A stretch of DNA of 9,561 nt, from positions 14,580 through 24,140 of the forward strand of contig PMGM01000103.1 of the NCBI GenBank assembly GCA_003158115.1, in the 5' to 3' direction. Position 1 is the stretch's first letter. Each line of letters opens with the position of its first letter. Of the stretch, positions 6,680 to 9,561 are shown one piece after another. Below the pieces are notes generated by a model. That model searched no databases, was not told the origin of the DNA, and saw only the letters and a list, made by a program, of their open reading frames with translations. The position numbers were made by a program, and so were the translations under genes. This DNA is from Methanobacterium sp. Lineage in GTDB: Archaea > Methanobacteriota > Methanobacteria > Methanobacteriales > Methanobacteriaceae.

Positions 6680-6901
6680 ATGGAAGAATATGAGATGAAA
6701 ATTTTAAAATTAGTAAATAAAACTAAAGTACCAATATCTGAAAAAGACTTAGCCGAAAAATTAAAAATTAAATGCCCTATTCTAAGATCCTATATTATAG
6801 ACCTAAGACATAAAAGACATATTAAATATGGTGGATCAAGCGCTAATGGGCACTTTATAGAGCTTACCCGCGAAGGAAAAGAATTAATAGAAAAAATTTA
6901 A
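6680..6901 (+). CDS. Small winged helix-turn-helix protein
   Basis: The product is 73 residues and consists of one winged helix-turn-helix domain. Helix 1 is EEYEMKILKLVN, then ISEKDLAEKLKI is the first helix of the HTH, and CPILRSYIIDLRHKRHI is the likely recognition helix (about residues 32-48). The wing is KYGGSSANGHFIELT (50-63), and the closing helix is REGKELIEK. It likely binds DNA or modulates transcription; targets are unknown, and the absence of a sensor domain means no effector can be named. A TTG at 6656 extends the frame, but ATG at 6680 is preceded by GGAG (6668-6671) with 8 nt spacing, so it is chosen. It is divergent from the HXXEE membrane-protein gene, with about 190 nt between them, so it may regulate that neighbour; this is inference. 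Confidence 0.85.
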   Translation: MEEYEMKILKLVNKTKVPISEKDLAEKLKIKCPILRSYIIDLRHKRHIKYGGSSANGHFIELTREGKELIEKI

Positions 6902-6918
6902 AATCAAGAATATTTAGA

Positions 6919-6938
6919 TTTTTTATTTTTTTTATTTT
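6919..6938 (+). terminator. T-rich terminator of the winged-helix gene
   Basis: T6, T8 and T4 blocks, separated by single A residues, start 17 nt past the stop. This is a typical archaeal U-rich terminator without a stem. Confidence 0.5.
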
Positions 6939-7148
6939 AATAGAATTTGAATTTTGTTAATGAATTGATTATGATATATTCAACTTGTTCTATGAATCAT
7001 TCATTTTATCTTAATTACTTTAATATTACCCTATCTAATCAATCCGATTGTTATAATTCTTAATATTATTAAACTCTAACTAGTTTATAGTATCTATTAA
7101 AGCAAATCGGATATAATGAAATAAAGATCTATTAATCATAAGTCTTAT
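6939..7148. other. Intergenic stretch with one spaced inverted repeat
   Basis: No gene is visible on either strand. ATCCGATT (7042-7049) and AATCGGAT (7105-7112) form an exact 8-bp inverted pair around a 55-nt AT-rich spacer. I cannot say whether it is functional. Confidence 0.5.
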
Positions 7149-7367
7149 TTACAGATATCTTTCAATAGCTGCAGAAACACCAAATCTTATCATCAATCAC
7201 CATAACAATTCAAATATAATACAACCAACGAAAATACCCGTCCAAATTGGGCTATTAGAAGGTTTTATATTTAAAATAATAGTTATTCCAATAACTAGGA
7301 GAAATGCACAGACAGCCCAGATCCAAAAGTGAATAAGTCTATTAAAATGGTTAATATCCAAAACCAA
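7149..7367 (-). pseudogene. Decayed gene for a small two-helix membrane protein
   Basis: A minus-strand frame, open from about 7394, reads LVLDINHFNRLIHFWIWAVC, then AFLLVIGITIILNIKPSNSP, then IWTGIFVGCIIFELLW, to an in-frame TGA at 7197-7199. The same frame continues with LMIRFGVSAAIERYL to TAA at 7149-7151. The text across the TGA is coherent, and TGG to TGA would restore a Trp-Trp pair, so a nonsense mutation is the simplest reading. No ATG or ribosome binding site is found; the best candidates are TTG at 7365-7367 or 7359-7361, suggesting the start was also lost. The two hydrophobic stretches indicate a membrane protein of about 70 residues of unknown family. It lies downstream of, and in the same direction as, the secreted-protein gene, but a terminator separates them. 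Confidence 0.6.
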
Positions 7368-7430
7368 AAAATTATAATTATATATAAGATTAAATTAAGC
7401 CAAAAAAAGATATATTTAAAATAAAATTTT

Positions 7431-7455
7431 GTTTAGAGGGTTTAATCCCCTAAAC
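7431..7455 (-). terminator. Hairpin terminator of the secreted-protein gene
   Basis: GTTTAG-A-GGG, TTTAAT, CCC-CTAAAC forms a 9-bp stem with one bulged A. On the minus strand it is followed by T-rich sequence, including a T7 run about 40 nt on. It lies 28 nt past the stop at 7484. Confidence 0.55.
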
Positions 7456-7483
7456 TTAGATGAAGTATATTTTTAGGAATTAA

Positions 7484-7951
7484 TTAAGCTGTTGTGTTGT
7501 TTGTGGTTGTTTTGTTGGTTGTTACTGGGCACACCGGATGAATTGGTTTTTTTGTGTTCACTTTTTTAAGTAAGTATGCAATATTTGCTACTTCCCACTG
7601 TAATTCTTTGGTTTGTATACTGAATTTGTAGATATGTTTGTTTGCTGGTGCTGTTGGATTTTTGAGGTAGTTGGTTATTTCTGTGTTGAGTTTATTAGCT
7701 TGTTTTTGATCATGATTTAATGCAACAAGTAATATTTTGTCTTTGGTGTTTTTGTTGTACTTTGCTTTTAATGTGTCAATCTTAGCTAAAAGATTAGTTA
7801 ATTCTTTCTGTGTTGTGTTTAATTTTGTAATCTGCGTTGGAGTTAATACAACTGTTTTATTTGTTGTAGTTGTTGGTGTCGCTGCAAATATTGGGGCTGC
7901 ACTTGCCAATATGGTAAGTACACAAAATGTCGCTATTAATTCTTTCTTCAT
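7484..7951 (-). CDS. Secreted Thr/Asn-rich protein of unknown function
   Basis: This 155-residue protein has a clear signal peptide: MKKE, a hydrophobic core (LIATFCVLTILASAAPIF) and a probable cleavage site near residue 23 (IFA-ATP). The mature part begins with a Thr-rich stretch (TPTTTTNKT). It then has a charged, helical central region (QITKLNTTQKELTNLLAKID and similar), a second helical section (SIQTKELQWEVANIAYLLKK), and a Thr/Asn-rich tail ending TTNKTTTNNTTA, which contains potential N-glycosylation sequons. It is probably exported and surface-located or released; two cysteines are present, Cys10 inside the signal and one near the C-terminus (HPVCPV). I do not recognise the family. The start is supported by GGAGG (rc of 7962-7966), 10 nt before ATG. 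The promoter region is unusual, with a TATA box and two dyads at 7981-8035. Confidence 0.8.
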   Translation of the reverse strand: MKKELIATFCVLTILASAAPIFAATPTTTTNKTVVLTPTQITKLNTTQKELTNLLAKIDTLKAKYNKNTKDKILLVALNHDQKQANKLNTEITNYLKNPTAPANKHIYKFSIQTKELQWEVANIAYLLKKVNTKKPIHPVCPVTTNKTTTNNTTA

Positions 7952-7980
7952 AACTATTTCGCCTCCGATCCTTAAATGTA

Positions 7981-8035
7981 TCCCATATTATGGGAACTTA
8001 GGATACTAAGTGATAACCTCACGATCACTTATAAA
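7981..8035 (-). promoter_or_regulatory. Promoter of the secreted-protein gene with two dyad operator candidates
   Basis: A minus-strand TATA box, TTTATAAG (8028-8035), overlaps an 8-bp inverted repeat TAAGTGAT/ATCACTTA (8007-8014 and 8024-8031, 9-nt spacer). About 50 nt farther downstream lies the perfect palindrome TCCCATATTATGGGA (7981-7995), predicted to fall just after the transcription start. Dyads at these two positions are where archaeal repressors commonly bind, so regulated expression is inferred. The predicted leader is about 55 nt, longer than for its neighbours. Confidence 0.55.
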
Positions 8036-8628
8036 GGTTTTGGTTTAAAATCTAAAAAAACAGCCCATTAGAGCTCTATTTTTAATTTAAAGTCCTCTTA
8101 AAAGATATTGTTTGTACTTTTATTAACTGAGCTATATCCGCTGATATTTCCCCTAAATTAAACCTATATAATCAAGATTTGGAAAAAAACATATTATCCA
8201 ATTTTATCCTCTGAACTTATTATGATACAAAATTACCAAACAATAACATTAACTCTTTAAAATAATCCATTAATGGATTTAACCTACAATTTAATAGGAT
8301 AATGGATAATTTAGGCACAATAATCTGTTTTTCATCACAAATGAAAATAGTTTTCATTATGAAAAATTTCTATAGGCCTATTTGTTCATCTAAACCACTA
8401 TAATATCAAATTCATATATTATACATCTATTAAAGTTTTAAAATGTAAATATCATAACAATTATTGCCCTATTTTAAAAAAAAGTCCAACAAACTATTCT
8501 TTTCTATTTAATTTTTTAATCAAAAACTAAAATATTAAAAATTTCCTAAATAAAATCTTCTAAAAAATATAATAAACTTATTAGAAAGATGCACTCTTAA
8601 ATTTAATATAGAATACTAGATTCATTTA
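8036..8628. other. Long divergent intergenic region with palindromes and a tRNA-like fragment
   Basis: No gene is visible on either strand. On the minus strand, 8121-8141 reads GCGGATATAGCTCAGTTAATA, like the 5' end and D-arm of a tRNA, but no anticodon arm, T-arm or matching acceptor strand follows. ATTATCCA...TTATCCT (8193-8210) is complementary to AGGATAATGGATAAT (8296-8310) with a 3-nt bulge. A perfect 16-bp palindrome AATCCATTAATGGATT lies at 8264-8279, and AATGAAAA-TAG-TTTTCATT at 8340-8358. TATA-like TTTAATATA at 8602-8610 may serve the gene at 8629. Confidence 0.55.
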
Positions 8629-8835
8629 ATGATTATTCTAAATATAATGGGGGTTTATATTATAGGAGAAAGTTTAAAAGTTCCAAAAACTGTTTTAGAG
8701 GATGTTTGGTTAAATACATTGTCAAAACTTAGAGATAATCCTAATTTTAACTCTGAACTAGTTGAAACAATTGAATCCATGACAAAGGTGGACCTGATAA
8801 ATTCTGATGATATCATTGATCTTTTAAAAAGTTAG
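8629..8835 (+). CDS. Small acidic helical protein, partner of the downstream ATPase
   Basis: The protein is 68 residues from the first ATG, or 62 from the ATG at 8647. After a hydrophobic start (VYIIGESLKVPK) it is largely helical and acidic: TVLEDVWLNTLSKLRDNPNF, then SELVETIESMTKVD and SDDIIDLLKS. I do not recognise the family. Neither start has a clear ribosome binding site. The TATA-like element at 8602-8610 would put the transcript start near 8630, which favours 8647 or a leaderless message from 8629. The stop lies 11 nt before the ATPase start, so the two form an operon and the small protein probably acts with the ATPase, for example as a regulatory or adaptor subunit. That role is inferred from position only. 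Confidence 0.7.
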   Translation: MIILNIMGVYIIGESLKVPKTVLEDVWLNTLSKLRDNPNFNSELVETIESMTKVDLINSDDIIDLLKS

Positions 8836-8846
8836 GTGGCCATATT

Positions 8847-9561
8847 ATGAAACTTCTTGAGCTTGAGATTCATAATTTCAGAGGAATTAGAAACCTTTCA
8901 ATTAAGCCGCAGGGAGGAAATTTCCTGATATATGGCCCTAATGGCTCTGGTAAAAGTGCTGTTGTGGATGCAATTGATTTCCTTTTAACAGGACAGATAT
9001 CACGAATGAAAGGTAAAGGAACTAAAGATATCAATTTAAAAAAACACGGCCCCCATGTTGATTACTCGGCCAAAGATGCGTTGATCAAAGCAACTATTAA
9101 GATTCATGGTTTGGAAGAATCAGTAGAAATAAGAAGGTCTCTTGATAATCCCACTAAATTAATATGTAAAGAGTCGATTAAAGACAAAATACAACCTGTT
9201 TTAGAGCTTGCAAGTCGAGGTCAGCATGTACTAACTAGACGTGAGATACTCAACTACGTTACAGCTGATTCAAGTACAAGGGGTAAACAGATACAAACAC
9301 TTCTCAAAATCACCGACGTGGAAAAAACCCGTAACATACTTGTAAAAGTAAAAAATAGCCTGAAAAATAATTATCAAGGAGCTAAAAGTTCTTTAAATAT
9401 CATATCCGCAACAATCAATTCTAATATTGGAATAGAAAACTTTGATGAAGGAAAAATACTCAACTTTGTAAATATCAACAGGGATGTTTTAGATGGAACC
9501 CCCATTAAAGAACTTAAATCAAATACATTGAAAGAAGAAATAAAATATCAAATTTTACCCT
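8847..9561 (+). CDS. SMC/Rad50-like P-loop ATPase, N-terminal part (truncated by window)
   Basis: The first 238 codons are visible and the frame is open to the right edge. The N-terminus has the SMC/RecF/Rad50 pattern: MKLLELEIHNFRGIRNLSI, then LIYGPNGSGKSAVVDAIDFL with Walker A GPNGSGKS at residues 30-37. RGQHVLTRREILNYVTA near 124-140 holds a likely Q-loop glutamine (Gln126), followed by KQIQTLLKITDVEKTR. From about residue 155 the sequence is Lys-rich and helical, perhaps the beginning of a coiled coil. The Walker B, signature and D-loop motifs would lie outside the window. Such ATPases load on or sense DNA; with a small partner encoded just upstream, a defence-type system is possible but unproven. 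The start is supported by AGGTGG at 8834-8839, about 7 nt before ATG. Confidence 0.85.
   Translation, partial: MKLLELEIHNFRGIRNLSIKPQGGNFLIYGPNGSGKSAVVDAIDFLLTGQISRMKGKGTKDINLKKHGPHVDYSAKDALIKATIKIHGLEESVEIRRSLDNPTKLICKESIKDKIQPVLELASRGQHVLTRREILNYVTADSSTRGKQIQTLLKITDVEKTRNILVKVKNSLKNNYQGAKSSLNIISATINSNIGIENFDEGKILNFVNINRDVLDGTPIKELKSNTLKEEIKYQILP

Noticed and set aside
7197..7199. TGA read as selenocysteine
   Set aside because: The context predicts Trp, no SECIS-like element is seen, and the start codon also appears lost, so a nonsense mutation is simpler.
7737..8009. Plus-strand 90-codon hydrophobic frame
   Set aside because: It is antisense to the signal peptide and N-terminal part of the secreted protein, and it lacks a ribosome binding site.
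8121..8141. Functional tRNA gene
   Set aside because: Only the acceptor/D-arm-like 5' part is present; there is no T-arm, no pairing acceptor end and no plausible anticodon stem.
1..9561. CRISPR array, insertion sequence or transposase
   Set aside because: No regularly spaced repeats, terminal inverted repeats around a transposase, or recombinase motifs were found on reading both strands.

Overview
This window looks like chromosomal DNA of a methanogenic archaeon, most probably Methanobacterium or a close relative. The assignment rests on recognition, not on a search. The DNA is very AT-rich. Start codons are preceded by GGAG, GGAGG or GGTGAT ribosome binding sites. TATA-like boxes recur about 43 nt upstream of several starts. 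T-tracts follow many stop codons. Several encoded families (DUF169, HXXEE, PsbP-like lipoprotein, short winged-helix protein) are ones I associate with this group.

Layout. 1-759: the 3' part of a DUF169-family gene, broken by two frameshifts and one stop. 879-1691 (-): a fused VOC (glyoxalase-like) plus SRPBCC/AHSA1 protein. 2400-2590: a small helical-protein gene that appears frameshifted. 2753-3283: a 10-codon leader ORF followed by a stand-alone SRPBCC/AHSA1 protein, a paralogue of the fusion's C-terminal half. 3685-4179: a PsbP-like lipoprotein. 4354-4491: mini-ORFs, one membrane-like. 4602-5324 (-): an MBL-fold metallohydrolase. 5524-5772: a three-helix membrane protein with a palindromic terminator. 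5907-6491 (-): an HXXEE-family membrane protein. 6680-6901: a small winged-helix protein. 7149-7367 (-): a decayed membrane-protein gene. 7484-7951 (-): a secreted Thr/Asn-rich protein whose promoter carries two dyads. 8036-8628: a long non-coding stretch with palindromes and a tRNA-like fragment. 8629 to the right edge: a small acidic protein and an SMC/Rad50-like ATPase that runs out of the window.

Most genes appear to be single transcription units with their own promoters and terminators. The only clear operon is the last pair (11 nt gap). The many decayed genes, mini-ORFs and long AT-rich gaps suggest a region of gene turnover. The best candidate for an undescribed system is the right-edge pair: a small acidic partner plus a P-loop ATPase entering a possible coiled coil, an arrangement seen in several defence operons. 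Its effector, if there is one, would lie beyond the window. No CRISPR array, insertion sequence or complete RNA gene is visible.
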